11,942 bases of DNA from Chloroflexota bacterium. Lineage in GTDB: Bacteria > Chloroflexota > Dehalococcoidia > UBA3495. Shown piece by piece: positions 1 to 8,615 of the stretch. A program made the translations under genes and the position numbers. Each line of letters opens with the position of its first letter. The first letter of the stretch is position 1. The notes under the pieces were generated by a model, which worked only from the letters and a program-made list of their open reading frames with translations, made no database searches and was not told the origin of the DNA. The stretch lies in contig JACZXN010000022.1 of assembly GCA_022571575.1 (NCBI GenBank), positions 1-11,942 of the forward strand. Reading direction: 5' to 3'.

Positions 1-269
1 CGGCGCCCGACCTTCCTTTGGCCGCTCCGGAAGACGCGGCCGATTTCGGAAAGCCATTCCACGTCGATCGGGGGTTCAGGCTGGGCCGCTTGGGCTCCGG
101 GCCGGTTCGACTGGCAAGATCAGGCGAGGAAATTACGGACCAGCCCCACGGATAACCCCCCAATATCGAACCAGCTTTTCGAGGCCTGAACACTGGCCTC
201 GCCGCCTAGTCTTTACGGTGAAGGCCGGAAACCTTGCGGCCTGGCGTGGTAGACTCGTTCAGATACGCA
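1..269. other. Left-edge non-coding stretch with two hairpins
   Basis: I see no gene that can be supported here. All three plus frames stay open for the first 150 or so bases, so openness says nothing; one could be the tail of a gene entering from the left. Two stem-loops are visible: a perfect 7-bp stem CGAGGCC (180-186) / GGCCTCG (195-201) with an 8-nt loop, and a 6-bp stem at 222-227 / 237-242. Neither is followed by a T-run, so they are not canonical intrinsic terminators, though the first could end an upstream transcript. Confidence 0.4.
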
Positions 270-298
270 TTGACTCGTACTGTGTATTGGGTTAGTAT
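270..298 (+). promoter_or_regulatory. Candidate sigma70-type promoter of the ABC transporter operon
   Basis: TTGACT (270-275, 5 of 6 matches to the -35 consensus) is followed after exactly 17 bp by TAGTAT (293-298, 4 of 6 matches to the -10 consensus). The surrounding DNA is more AT-rich than the rest of the window. Transcription would start near 305, giving a leader of about 157 nt before the ATG at 462. This is sequence matching only. Confidence 0.5.
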
Positions 299-349
299 TC
301 ACGAATTCAATTCCAGGGGCTTATAGCTACGTTCAATTCTGTAGCAGCG

Positions 350-436
350 GATGAAATACTCCAATATTTCGTCGGTTCGAAAAAATGGCTAGCGCTTAAG
401 CACTGCGGTGTCATCGAAACGAGTTGGTTACACCGC
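350..436 (+). promoter_or_regulatory. Structured 5' leader of the solute-binding protein gene
   Basis: Two inverted repeats lie between the candidate promoter and the ribosome binding site. The first pairs 350-358 with 365-373 (9 bp including one G-U, 6-nt loop). The second pairs GCGGTGT (405-411) with ACACCGC (430-436), 7 perfect bp with an 18-nt loop, ending 9 nt before the Shine-Dalgarno. Overlapping short palindromes (GCTAGC, AGCGCT, GCTTAAGC) occupy 388-401. The arrangement could control translation or mRNA stability. I recognise no known riboswitch class. Confidence 0.35.
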
Positions 437-461
437 TGGGAATACAGGGGAGAGAGAAGCA

Positions 462-2303
462 ATGATTGGTTCTATCCATCTTAATCTTGGGCGAATCGTT
501 CCGGTAATCGCCATACTCTTGCTCACGCTGTTAGTTGCGTGCGGTGCTTCGGCGACCGCCGTTCCTGCGGCGACGGCCACCACCGCTCCGCAGCCGACGG
601 CCGAGCCAACCTCAAGCGGTGGCGCGGCCACCGGTGGCGCGGCCACGCCGACGCCCTACGCATTTGCGGCGCTCGCTCACATCGCTGAGCTTGACGCCAG
701 GTTCCCCAACCCTCCGCCCATCCCCCCCAAGCCGCAGCTGTACGGCGGTGTCCTCCATGTAGCCACCAGCATCAAGCCGGACATGGACCCGATCCGCATC
801 CGCGACTCCGAGTGGTACGTGGTATGGGACCAACTGCTGGAATGGGAAGCCCAATGGTACTTCCCCGAAGTGCAGAAAACCCCGACTATCCGTAAAAACT
901 TGGCCGAAAGCTGGGAAATGGTGGACGCTTCGACCTGGAACTTCAAGATAAAGACCGGGGTCAAGTTCCACGACATCCCACCGGTGAACGGCCGTGAAAT
1001 GACTGCCGTAGACGTCAAATACTCCTATGACCTGTTGCGTGGAAAGCCCGGTTGGGGCGGCGCCGAGGTCATTTCCGTCGATCTGTTGGGCGACAACACC
1101 GTGCAGTTCCACACGCGGATACCGCTGACCAGCTTCCCGTTGATTCACACCAACGGCACCACCCCCACGATCTTCCCCAAAGAGGCCGTGGAATCGGAAG
1201 GCGGCTTGCACGAGAACCCCATCGGCACCGGCGCCTTCATCCTGAAGGAGTTCGTCCCCAACGAAGGCGTTCTCTTCGAGAGAAATCCCAATTACCACCT
1301 TAAAGACGCCGACGGCAACCAGCTTCCGTTCTTGGACGCGCTGCGCTACATCTTTGCCCGTGGCTCGGCGACCCAGGTGGCCCTGTTCCGGGCCGGCCAG
1401 GTAGACATCATGCGCCTGTCCAGCATCGATACGCTGGAACAGATTCTCAAGACAAACGAGGACACCACGGTCTACCGCGTGCCGTCCTTCGGTTGGGGCG
1501 GATACTCGGTCTGGCTTCCTTTGGACAAGCCCCCCTATAACGACAAGAGGGTCCGGCAGGCATTGTCCATGGCCATTGACCGGCGGGTCGTGCTGGAGGT
1601 CGTCAACCGCAGCGACGGCGCCATGTATGGGGCCTTCCCTTGGGCCTTGGCCGGATTCACCAATTTCGAAGATTACAACTTGAGTAACCTGGGAAAGTTC
1701 TTCCAGTACAATCCCGAGGAAGCCAAACGCCTGCTGGACGAAGCGGTGCCTGGCGGCCTCAAGCTTGAACTGGAATGGGGCGAACTCCAGGGTCTGCCCT
1801 TGGGTGACTACGCGGTGCTCATCACCAAGTTCTGGGAAGACATCGGAGTGGATGTCGACCTTAAGCAGTTGGAGAGCGGCACCTGGCAGTCCAAACGCCG
1901 CGGTGGCGCCGATGTCGATGTGCCATTGATCAGCTTGGTCAACACCGGCTCCGGCCCCACGGCTTGGGACTGGATCTACGCTCCGTATCACAGCTCGATA
2001 CCGGACACAATCAACCGGCCTTACGTCAACGATCCCAAAGTCGACGAACTTCTGGACGAATGGGTGAATTCGTCCGATTCGCGGCAGCTCGAGATCCAGA
2101 AAGAATTGTTCGAATATCTTGGCGATCAGATGTACCGGATACATACCATGGTCCCGCCGCATTACGCCATCGCCCAGCCCTATCTGGTCAGGGCGGGGAA
2201 CCCTTACTGCTGGTTCCCGGGGTTCTGCTCGTACGAGGCCAAGACCACCTGGATGACCGGCGACAATATCCCGGACCGGAAATACGACAAGTTCGGGCAA
2301 TAA
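462..2303 (+). CDS. ABC transporter solute-binding lipoprotein, family 5 (peptide/nickel type)
   Basis: This is a 613-residue extracellular substrate-binding protein of the SBP_bac_5 family, which delivers oligopeptides or similar solutes to an ABC importer. Residues 10-27 form a lipoprotein signal ending in the lipobox LVAC, so Cys27 should be lipidated and the protein anchored outside the membrane. Residues 30-66 are an Ala/Thr/Pro/Gly linker. The binding domain runs from about residue 95 to near the end, with family motifs LAESWEM (147-153), GVKFHD (166-171), a PIGTGAF-like block and KRVRQALSMAIDR. Two Cys sit close together near the C terminus (PYCWFPGFCSYE) and could form a disulfide. 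I chose ATG 462 because AGGGGAG (446-452) lies 9 nt upstream. A GTG at 408 in the same frame has no ribosome binding site and would put 18 residues before the signal peptide. The permease genes downstream confirm the transporter context. The substrate cannot be read from the sequence. Confidence 0.92.
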   Translation: MIGSIHLNLGRIVPVIAILLLTLLVACGASATAVPAATATTAPQPTAEPTSSGGAATGGAATPTPYAFAALAHIAELDARFPNPPPIPPKPQLYGGVLHVATSIKPDMDPIRIRDSEWYVVWDQLLEWEAQWYFPEVQKTPTIRKNLAESWEMVDASTWNFKIKTGVKFHDIPPVNGREMTAVDVKYSYDLLRGKPGWGGAEVISVDLLGDNTVQFHTRIPLTSFPLIHTNGTTPTIFPKEAVESEGGLHENPIGTGAFILKEFVPNEGVLFERNPNYHLKDADGNQLPFLDALRYIFARGSATQVALFRAGQVDIMRLSSIDTLEQILKTNEDTTVYRVPSFGWGGYSVWLPLDKPPYNDKRVRQALSMAIDRRVVLEVVNRSDGAMYGAFPWALAGFTNFEDYNLSNLGKFFQYNPEEAKRLLDEAVPGGLKLELEWGELQGLPLGDYAVLITKFWEDIGVDVDLKQLESGTWQSKRRGGADVDVPLISLVNTGSGPTAWDWIYAPYHSSIPDTINRPYVNDPKVDELLDEWVNSSDSRQLEIQKELFEYLGDQMYRIHTMVPPHYAIAQPYLVRAGNPYCWFPGFCSYEAKTTWMTGDNIPDRKYDKFGQ

Positions 2304-2318
2304 ACGCGCCAACGAGTC

Positions 2319-2361
2319 GAGAAGAGAATGTCCTCGCCACGCCGGCGGGGGCATTCTTCTC
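2319..2361 (+). promoter_or_regulatory. Long stem-loop between solute-binding protein and permease genes
   Basis: Starting 15 nt after the SBP stop codon, 2326-2338 pairs with 2344-2356 without interruption (13 bp including two G-U), around a 5-nt loop ACGCC. A 2-nt bulge (2324-2325) is followed by five more pairs (2319-2323 with 2357-2361), making 18 bp in total. No T-run follows, so it is unlikely to be a full terminator. Hairpins at this place in binding-protein operons commonly protect the upstream mRNA 3' end or attenuate read-through, giving more binding protein than permease. That role is inferred here. Confidence 0.6.
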
Positions 2362-2433
2362 TCAACAGCCCCGGTATGTTCGTCTCGGCCATGGACCGTT
2401 CTTTCATCGCCGATCGGCCACGGAGATATTGAT

Positions 2434-2481
2434 ATGAAATTTGCCGCGGGGCGGCTGGCGATAGCGGAGATTCGGGCCTGA
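2434..2481 (+). CDS. Possible 15-residue leader peptide coupled to the permease
   Basis: An ATG at 2434 opens a 15-codon ORF (MKFAAGRLAIAEIRA). GGAG (2422-2425) lies 8 nt upstream, a better Shine-Dalgarno than the permease's own. Its TGA (2479-2481) overlaps the permease start as TGATG. This is the classic geometry of translational coupling, where ribosomes ending the small ORF restart on the permease. Length and composition say nothing about a peptide function, and it may act only by being translated. It could also be chance. Confidence 0.3.
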   Translation: MKFAAGRLAIAEIRA

Positions 2482-3431
2482 TGTGGAGCTATATCTTACG
2501 GCGGTCCCTGCTGTCGGTCTTAGTCCTTCTCATGGTGTCCATCGGGGTTTTCTCCATCGTGCGGATGCTCCCCGGAGACGCGGTGATCCTGTCGCTGGAC
2601 GAGTTCTCGTCGCTGACGCCGGAGGGGCTGGCGCAAGCCCGTCATGAACTGGGGATAGACCGCCCGTTCATCAACCAATATGGCACTTGGATCTGGGGTG
2701 TGCTGCACGCCGACCTGGGCAAGTCCCTGGTCACCCGGAGATCGGTGGCCGAGGAGCTATCCAATCGGGTCGTCCTGACCCTTCATCTGGCCATAATGGC
2801 CATGATTGTTGGCCTCGTCATCGCCATTCCCATTGGAATCATATCCGCTGTGCGCCAGGATACGCCGGCAGACTACGGAGGCCGGTTATTCGCCATCTTG
2901 GGCCTTTCGCTGCCCGATTTTTGGATGGCGGTGGTGGTCATAACGTTCATGACCATCGTTTTCCAATGGTTCCCGCCGCGGGGCTTTGAACCGATCTGGA
3001 TCGACCCTTGGAAAAACATCCAGCAATTGTTCCTGCCGGCCTTGATCATCGGGTCCCGCTTCTCGGCGGTGGTCATGCGCATGACCCGTTCCTCCCTGCT
3101 GGAGGTGCTGCGCGAGGACTACATCCGCACCGCCTGGGCCAAGGGGATGGGAGAGCGGACGGTGATTGTCCGCCACGCGTTGAAAAACGCCCTGATCCCG
3201 GTGGTCACTGTGATTGGGCAGCAGTTTTCCCTGTTGATCGGGGGTACGGTAATCGTCGAATTCGTGTTCCTCCTGCCGGGGGTGGGCAGCCTAACCCTGG
3301 ATGCGGTGTTCCTCCGGGACTACACCATGATTCAGGGGGCGGTGCTATTTTTCGCGACAGTCATGGTGTTCATGAACCTGCTGGTCGATCTTTCATACGC
3401 CTGGTTCGACCCGCGGATCCGTTTCAGTTAA
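2481..3431 (+). CDS. ABC transporter inner-membrane permease, DppB/OppB type
   Basis: This is a 316-residue permease subunit of a peptide-type ABC importer. The N terminus (SYILRRSLLSVLVLLMVS) is a typical DppB first membrane helix, followed by the RMLPGD motif (28-33). Further helices lie near 100-122, 135-162, 184-200, 235-262 and 283-305. The cytoplasmic EAA loop that docks on the ATPase is at about 214-240 (YIRTAWAKGMGERTVIVRHA). The C terminus has the family ending YAWFDPRIR (307-314). Length is normal. The start has only a weak ribosome site (AGCGGAGA, 2463-2470) and overlaps the stop of a short upstream ORF. The partner permease begins 16 nt after its stop. It probably forms the translocation pore with that partner and takes substrate from the lipoprotein encoded upstream. 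Confidence 0.93.
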   Translation: MWSYILRRSLLSVLVLLMVSIGVFSIVRMLPGDAVILSLDEFSSLTPEGLAQARHELGIDRPFINQYGTWIWGVLHADLGKSLVTRRSVAEELSNRVVLTLHLAIMAMIVGLVIAIPIGIISAVRQDTPADYGGRLFAILGLSLPDFWMAVVVITFMTIVFQWFPPRGFEPIWIDPWKNIQQLFLPALIIGSRFSAVVMRMTRSSLLEVLREDYIRTAWAKGMGERTVIVRHALKNALIPVVTVIGQQFSLLIGGTVIVEFVFLLPGVGSLTLDAVFLRDYTMIQGAVLFFATVMVFMNLLVDLSYAWFDPRIRFS

Positions 3432-3447
3432 GAGGGAGACAGTAGAG

Positions 3448-4359
3448 ATGTTCCGCCAGGTCGCGCAGACCGCCGAAGCCCTTGAGATGAGCCGTCACCG
3501 TGCGTGGGGCCGGTCGCTACTGGAGGTCGCCCGCCGCAAACCCCTGGGAACGGCTGGGGCGGTGGTGACCCTGGTGCTCATATTTAGCGCGATCTTCGCG
3601 CCACTCATCGCCCCCTTCGATCCCTACGACTTCAATCTCACCGAGGGGGGCTTACCCATTCGTCAGCAGGCTCCCAATGGTGAGTTTCTGTTCGGAACGG
3701 ACGCTCTGGGCCGTGACGTGTTCAGCCGGATCATCTACGGCTCCCGGGTATCATTGATGGTGGGGTTTTTGTCGGTGGCGTTGGGGGTCACGGTGGGGAC
3801 CGCCATCGGGCTGGCGTCGGGCTACTGGGGGGGCAAGGTCGACCAGATCTTGCAGCGCATCGTGGACACTTTCATGGCCTTTCCCGGTATCGTGCTGGCC
3901 CTGGCCGTGGTGGCGGTGCTGGGCCAGAGCCTGTTCAACATTATCCTGGTCATCGCCATCGTCATCGCACCCGGCTCATCCCGGGTGGTCCGGGGCGCGG
4001 TGTTGGCGATCAAAGAAAATATCTACATCGAGGCCGCCCGGAGCATCGGAGCATCGGACCTGCGCATCGCCCTGCGTCATATTCTTCCAAACGTCGTGGC
4101 GCCGATCATAATCATCGCCACGGTCTGGGTGGGAAATGCCATCGTTATCGAGGCCGCCCTCAGTTTCTTGGGCCTGGGAACCCCGCCTCCAACGCCCACC
4201 TGGGGCGGGATGCTGGCCGGAGAAGGTCAGCGAAATCTGGAGAACGCGCCTTGGCTTGCCATCTTTCCAGGCCTGGCGATCAGCATCGTAGTTCTCTCGT
4301 TCAACATGTTGGGCGACGCCCTGCGCGACGTATTGGACCCACGCCTCAGGACCCGCTAA
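3448..4359 (+). CDS. ABC transporter inner-membrane permease, DppC/OppC type
   Basis: This is a 303-residue second permease subunit of the same importer. After a roughly 30-residue cytoplasmic tail comes a first helix at about 37-56. The periplasmic OppC N-domain features follow, with the hallmark GTDALGRDVFSRIIYGSR (83-100). Later helices lie near 103-125, 144-175, 217-240 and 270-290. The ATPase-docking EAA motif is EAARSIGASDLRIALRHILP (195-214), followed by LSFLGLGTPPPTPTWG (238-253) and a C-terminal NMLGDALRDVLDPRLR. GAGGGAG (3432-3438) is a strong ribosome site 9 nt before ATG 3448. The gene lies 16 nt after the first permease, so both are surely co-transcribed. Unusually, no DppD/DppF-type ATPase gene follows; the next 456 bp carry no gene that I can support. 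Confidence 0.93.
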   Translation: MFRQVAQTAEALEMSRHRAWGRSLLEVARRKPLGTAGAVVTLVLIFSAIFAPLIAPFDPYDFNLTEGGLPIRQQAPNGEFLFGTDALGRDVFSRIIYGSRVSLMVGFLSVALGVTVGTAIGLASGYWGGKVDQILQRIVDTFMAFPGIVLALAVVAVLGQSLFNIILVIAIVIAPGSSRVVRGAVLAIKENIYIEAARSIGASDLRIALRHILPNVVAPIIIIATVWVGNAIVIEAALSFLGLGTPPPTPTWGGMLAGEGQRNLENAPWLAIFPGLAISIVVLSFNMLGDALRDVLDPRLRTR

Positions 4360-4815
4360 GCACACGGGCGCAGCTTTCGCCCAGAGCACCGGGTCCAAGC
4401 CGATGACCGCAATCGGTGCCGGACACCACCCTGGGGCCGGTTGTCTTTGGGATCGGGGCGGCTGAAGCGGTAACCACGGCCGGGCCCCGAAGCCCGCCAT
4501 CACCTTGAACATCTCCTCGATCATCGGTTTTCTCCACCCCGCTCTCCTGAGTCAGGCCGTTCAGTGAAATATCCGGCAAACACGGAACAATTCCTTGGGT
4601 CTGGTCTGTTATTCCGGACGGGGCTGGGCGGCATCGGCACGCGGGCTCCGGCCTGCGCCTCATTATAGTGATGCGTTCCTGTGGTGAGGCGATGCCCGCG
4701 GCTGGGCAATGATTTAGGCCCTTGGCACGGGGTTGGAACGGCGGCGTGTACCCGAATGACGGTTTGCGGCATCAAATCAACAACTGCAACTTTAACTTGA
4801 AGCAGAGGTTGCCGG
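4360..4815. other. 456-bp gap without a supportable gene
   Basis: No convincing gene, RNA gene or repeat was found. A weak 5-bp hairpin GGGCG (4366-4370) / CGCCC (4378-4382) follows the permease stop, without a T-run. On the minus strand a short reading frame starts at ATG 4524 with a GGAG 7 nt upstream, but it soon loses protein-like character. TATAGT (4664-4669, plus) and TATAAT (4667-4662, minus) resemble -10 boxes but lack good -35 partners. The promoter for the downstream lipoprotein gene probably lies here, but I cannot place it. Confidence 0.4.
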
Positions 4816-6099
4816 GTGAAGCTGTTGGTAAAGCCGTTAAGGACAACCCGCTGGACCGCGCTGGCGGCCGGGCTATTGGCCCTGGCGGTGGCCTGTGGCG
4901 GAGCCGGCCCAAACGCGGCGCAGAACGCCGCTGCCACGCAATCCACCGCCGGGGATCCTGAGTCGGCCTCGATAGATCAAGAAGGGATCCCGGAAAGCAC
5001 TTCCACGGCGCCGCGAATGGTTCCAGACCTGGACCGGAGCATCCACAGCGTGCCCCTGGAGGACATCCTCTTCGACACCTTCGGCGCCACCAGCGCCCGG
5101 TTCGTGCCCCTGAGCGAGATCTCGGACGAACTGCAGGCCGGCCTCCGGGACGCCATCGTCCCAGTGGACCGCCCGGTGTACGGCGGCCCCGGCGCCCTCC
5201 CATGGTTGGACGACGACGACTTGATCCTGGGGTACGAGTCCGGCGCCGAGGCCTTCGCCTATCCCATCAACATCCTCAATTTCCACGAGATCGTCAACGA
5301 CACCATCGGCGGCGTGCCCCTCCTGATCACCTACTGCCCTCTGTGCTTCAGCGGCGTGGTCTTCAGCCGGGAGGTGGACGGCCAGATTCTCACCTTCGGC
5401 AACACCAGCGCCCTGTATCAGTCGGACCTGGTGATGTATGACCACCAGACCGGGTCATACTGGTTCCAGGTGGCCGGCGAGGCTGTGGTCGGGACTCTGA
5501 CTGGGTCGCGGCTCGAGCCGCTGCCATCGGCGACCATGCCCTGGGGAGAATGGAAGGCGCTGCATCCGGGTACCCTATTGATCACGGGCGCCGAGGAGTC
5601 GGAGAGTAAATTCGCGACGGCCCGCTACGCCACCGGCTTCGGCAGCGGGTACCAAGACCGGATCAACAGCGGGCAGTTCGTCTTCCCGGTCGATGAGGAC
5701 AAGCTCGACGGGCGGCTCTCCGCCGGTGAGATCGTGCTGACCGTGGAGACCGGGGGCGGCATCACCGTGTTCCCATTGGGGGTCATCGGCGACGGCGCGG
5801 TTAACGCTGAGGTGGGCGGACTGCCGGTCGTGGTGTTCACCACCTCGGGGGGCCGATCGGTGGGCGCGTTCTCCCGTTCCCCGGTTTCAGGCGATAAAGA
5901 AGGGCAAACCCTGACCTTTGATTACCGGGACGAAGATGGGACCTTCGTCGACCGGGAGACCGGAAGCACCTGGGACTTCGCCGGCAGGGCCCAAGACGGA
6001 CCGCTGGAAGGCAGCCGCTTGGACCGGGTCAGCACCCGCCGGTCACTCTGGTTCGCGGTGGCCGTCTCCTTCCCGGGCGTCGAGGTCTACAACCCCTAG
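4816..6099 (+). CDS. DUF3179 domain-containing lipoprotein
   Basis: This is a 427-residue exported protein. Residues 1-26 are a signal peptide with a lipobox ending AVAC, so Cys27 is probably lipidated, followed by a low-complexity linker to about residue 65. From about 118 on it matches the DUF3179 family, whose biochemical function is unknown as far as I know. Marker stretches are GALPWLDDDDLILGY (126-140), ILNFHEIVNDTIGG (153-166) and the family's CxxC site TYCPLC (172-177). Residues about 188-258 and 362-427 look like diverged copies of one unit: GQILTF / GQTLTF, then DHQTGSYW / DRETGSTW, then G-x-A...L-x-GSRL. The start is GTG 4816, chosen because AGAGG (4804-4808) sits 7 nt upstream and the signal peptide begins at once. 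It stands alone on the strand, 456 bp after the permease. The paired cysteines could bind a metal or be redox active; that is inference. Confidence 0.88.
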   Translation: MKLLVKPLRTTRWTALAAGLLALAVACGGAGPNAAQNAAATQSTAGDPESASIDQEGIPESTSTAPRMVPDLDRSIHSVPLEDILFDTFGATSARFVPLSEISDELQAGLRDAIVPVDRPVYGGPGALPWLDDDDLILGYESGAEAFAYPINILNFHEIVNDTIGGVPLLITYCPLCFSGVVFSREVDGQILTFGNTSALYQSDLVMYDHQTGSYWFQVAGEAVVGTLTGSRLEPLPSATMPWGEWKALHPGTLLITGAEESESKFATARYATGFGSGYQDRINSGQFVFPVDEDKLDGRLSAGEIVLTVETGGGITVFPLGVIGDGAVNAEVGGLPVVVFTTSGGRSVGAFSRSPVSGDKEGQTLTFDYRDEDGTFVDRETGSTWDFAGRAQDGPLEGSRLDRVSTRRSLWFAVAVSFPGVEVYNP

Positions 6100-6233
6100 A
6101 CCAATCGATCGATCCCGGTCGATAAACACCCCGGTAAACACTCCCGTCAACCGTGCGGCAAGGGCAGCGCCAGACGGCCGTCGCGACGCCGCGGGACCCG
6201 TGCGATGCAGGCATGTCCGGCGTCGAAATCCGC

Positions 6234-6260
6234 TTGACACCCCCATGGCTATATGATAAG
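6234..6260 (+). promoter_or_regulatory. Candidate hppA promoter
   Basis: A perfect TTGACA (6234-6239) is followed by an AT-rich patch. The best -10-like hexamer, TATGAT (6252-6257), is only 12 nt away. GATAAG (6255-6260) is at 15 nt and is a poorer match. The leader to ATG 6335 would be about 70 nt. The -35 is convincing; the -10 assignment is uncertain. Confidence 0.42.
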
Positions 6261-6334
6261 TTGCGCACGCCTAAAAACAGGCCGGTTTCGATAAGACAAA
6301 CAGGCCACACCTTCCCTTTTAAGAGAGTCGCTTC

Positions 6335-8374
<2,040 letters not shown>

Positions 8375-8390
8375 GCACAATCAGGTAAAG

Positions 8391-8422
8391 AATGGGGCCG
8401 GTCCAGCGACCGGCCCCATTTT
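8391..8422. terminator. Strong intrinsic terminator of hppA, possibly bidirectional
   Basis: AATGGGGCCGGTC (8391-8403) pairs perfectly with GACCGGCCCCATT (8408-8420) around the tetraloop CAGC, giving a 13-bp GC-rich stem followed by TTTTA-type sequence (8419-8423). It lies 16 nt after the hppA stop. Because the stem is symmetric and the minus-strand genes converge on it, it may also stop transcripts from the right, although the A-tract on its left (AAAG) is short. Confidence 0.88.
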
Positions 8423-8438
8423 AGTCCTGCGCCATTCG

Positions 8439-8595
8439 TCATCCCGGCGGTGACGTGGTCTGCTATGAACCAGGGCGGGTCACAGACCCGCTCCTACGCC
8501 TGGACAACCGACCGCCAGGAAACATTCCAGGACCACCGCTCTGGGGGTTCCGGCCTCAGCCGGAAAGACGGGTGATCCCGCCTTGTGCGGGATGA
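8439..8595. repeat. Palindrome-rich, MITE/REP-like element between converging genes
   Basis: This 157-bp non-coding stretch is bounded by an 8-bp inverted repeat, TCATCCCG (8439-8446) / CGGGATGA (8588-8595). Inside are three perfect 7-bp hairpins: GCGGGTC/GACCCGC (8475-8491, 3-nt loop, extendable by two pairs), TTCCGGC/GCCGGAA (8548-8565, 4-nt loop) and ATCCCGC/GCGGGAT (8575-8593, 5-nt loop). CGTCA (8437-8441) / TGACG (8451-8455) forms a fourth, weaker one. This density of palindromes resembles dispersed extragenic repeats. Whether other copies exist cannot be seen from one window. Confidence 0.45.
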
Positions 8596-8615
8596 AGTGC
8601 CGTGACGGCTGAAGA

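Noticed and set aside
3..155. Open reading frame at the left edge ending in TAA at 153-155, as the tail of a gene
   Set aside because: The other two plus frames are also open over the same stretch and no family motif is recognisable, so coding cannot be supported.
612..2354. 580-codon minus-strand frame opposite the solute-binding protein gene
   Set aside because: It mirrors a clear SBP_bac_5 gene; long antisense frames are expected in GC-rich codon usage, and its composition is Gly/Arg/His/Pro-rich with no family features.
4521..4946. Minus-strand frame overlapping the 5' end of the DUF3179 gene
   Set aside because: No motif, poor composition, and it conflicts with a well-supported signal peptide on the other strand.
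6102..6145. ATCGATCGAT palindrome and repeated AAACACYCC units after the DUF3179 stop, as a terminator
   Set aside because: The palindrome is short with no loop or T-run, and the repeats are imperfect and only two in number.
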